7,703 nt of DNA from UBA1413 sp964395045. GTDB lineage: Bacteria > Bacteroidota > Bacteroidia > Bacteroidales > Prolixibacteraceae. Location of the stretch: assembly GCA_964395045.1 (NCBI GenBank), contig CAYNBE010000179.1, forward strand, positions 1-7,703, given 5' to 3'. How positions within the stretch are numbered: the stretch's first letter is position 1; each line of letters starts with the position of its first letter. The position numbers were made by a program, and so were the translations under genes. The notes under the pieces were generated by a model. That model was not told the DNA's origin. It searched no databases and saw nothing but the letters and a program-made list of their open reading frames with translations. Below are positions 7,613 through 7,703 of the stretch, in pieces.

Positions 7613-7615
7613 CCC
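7613..7615 (-). other. Apparent one-base frameshift in a G-run, upstream of the enolase-family frame
   Basis: One frame from the right edge encodes TFLKNCLLTAGVAVTIRPSM followed by LVVHAIKAIG. This looks like a Tat signal (after an off-window RR) with hydrophobic core and cleavage region, then it meets TGA at 7610-7612. The mature enzyme lies in a neighbouring frame beginning VKTIGIKRVGANFERE. Adding a fourth G to the GGG run at 7613-7615 joins them as AIKAIGVKTIGIKRV. Confidence 0.65.
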
Positions 7616-7703
7616 GATTGCCTTTATTGCATGAACCACCAGCATAGAAGGGCGGATGGTAACGGCAACCCCAGCCGTTAGAAGGCAGTTTTTTAAAAAA
7701 GTT

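Larger units (their letters stand above)
6318..7703 (-). pseudogene. Interrupted enolase-superfamily (mandelate racemase / muconate lactonizing type) gene, 5' end off the window
   Basis: Two open stretches in the same frame (7092-7613, 173 codons from GTG, and 6318-7040, 240 codons from ATG) are joined by 17 further open codons and separated only by a TAG at 7092-7094. Read through, they give a 431-residue enolase-superfamily enzyme, a class that abstracts a proton next to a carboxylate (racemases, epimerases, cycloisomerases, dehydratases). The N-terminal capping domain begins NFEREPLIRPFGFKGGY. Barrel residues are present: the KxK pair in FFMKIKIG, metal ligands Asp in YYFDANG, Glu in LIEEPFP and Asp in LAADES, plus a later Lys in IALKAIAK. 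KxK with a second lysine is the pattern of the muconate lactonizing / dipeptide epimerase subgroup; the substrate is not identifiable. A Tat-like signal sequence lies upstream in another frame (7613-7702), implying a second lesion. A restart at Met 7040 would begin inside the barrel, so neither fragment should work alone. The final stop at 6318-6320 is also TAG. It is followed by the deacetylase-GH3 gene 39 bases on. Confidence 0.8.

Noticed and set aside
7614..7703. Direct upstream extension of the enolase-family frame as its true N-terminus (NFFKKLPSNGWGCRYH...)
   Set aside because: That frame is open to the edge but encodes a polar, Cys- and Pro-containing stretch without a hydrophobic core. 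The neighbouring frame gives a coherent Tat-like signal sequence.
1..7703. CRISPR arrays, insertion sequences, tRNA genes, attachment sites
   Set aside because: No repeated units, transposase-like frames, inverted terminal repeats or tRNA-like folds were seen; coding sequence fills nearly the whole window.

Overview
The window reads as one co-oriented cluster of five genes, all on the minus strand, from what is most likely an environmental member of the Bacteroidota. That guess rests on the gene families, the A-rich leaders without a clear Shine-Dalgarno sequence, and the many signal peptides. It is an inference, because no rRNA, tRNA or taxon-specific gene is present. The right end of the window is upstream and the left end is downstream.

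In order of transcription the window holds: (1) a broken enolase-superfamily gene of the mandelate racemase / muconate lactonizing type (6318 to the right edge), with an in-frame amber codon and an apparent one-base frameshift that separates it from a Tat signal sequence; (2) a 1041-residue secreted fusion of a NodB-type polysaccharide deacetylase domain and a complete GH3 beta-glucosidase-like enzyme (3153-6278); (3) a secreted protein with two VOC (glyoxalase-like) domains (2283-3140); (4) a Tat-exported, possibly lipid-anchored aldo/keto reductase (1282-2268); (5) a secreted member of the neutral/alkaline ceramidase-like family (1218 to the left edge, C-terminus cut off). The gaps between genes are 39, 12, 14 and 63 bases, which fits one transcript whose promoter lies beyond the right edge.

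Every product appears to leave the cytoplasm, three by Sec-type signals and two by Tat-type signals. The cluster therefore looks like an extracytoplasmic module acting on a glycosylated, possibly acylated or acetylated compound. The substrate cannot be read from the sequence. Canonical catalytic residues are replaced in all three hydrolase domains: Asp to Asn in the deacetylase motif, Asp to Glu at the expected GH3 nucleophile with Lys to Cys in the GH3 KHF motif, and Ser to Asn in the ceramidase GDxSP motif. The aldo/keto reductase keeps its full tetrad. Either these are divergent subfamilies with altered chemistry, or parts of the cluster are losing function. The doubly interrupted enolase-family gene is compatible with the second view or with local sequence error.

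No tRNA, rRNA, CRISPR array, insertion sequence or transposase is visible. No stretch over 300 bases lacks a gene.
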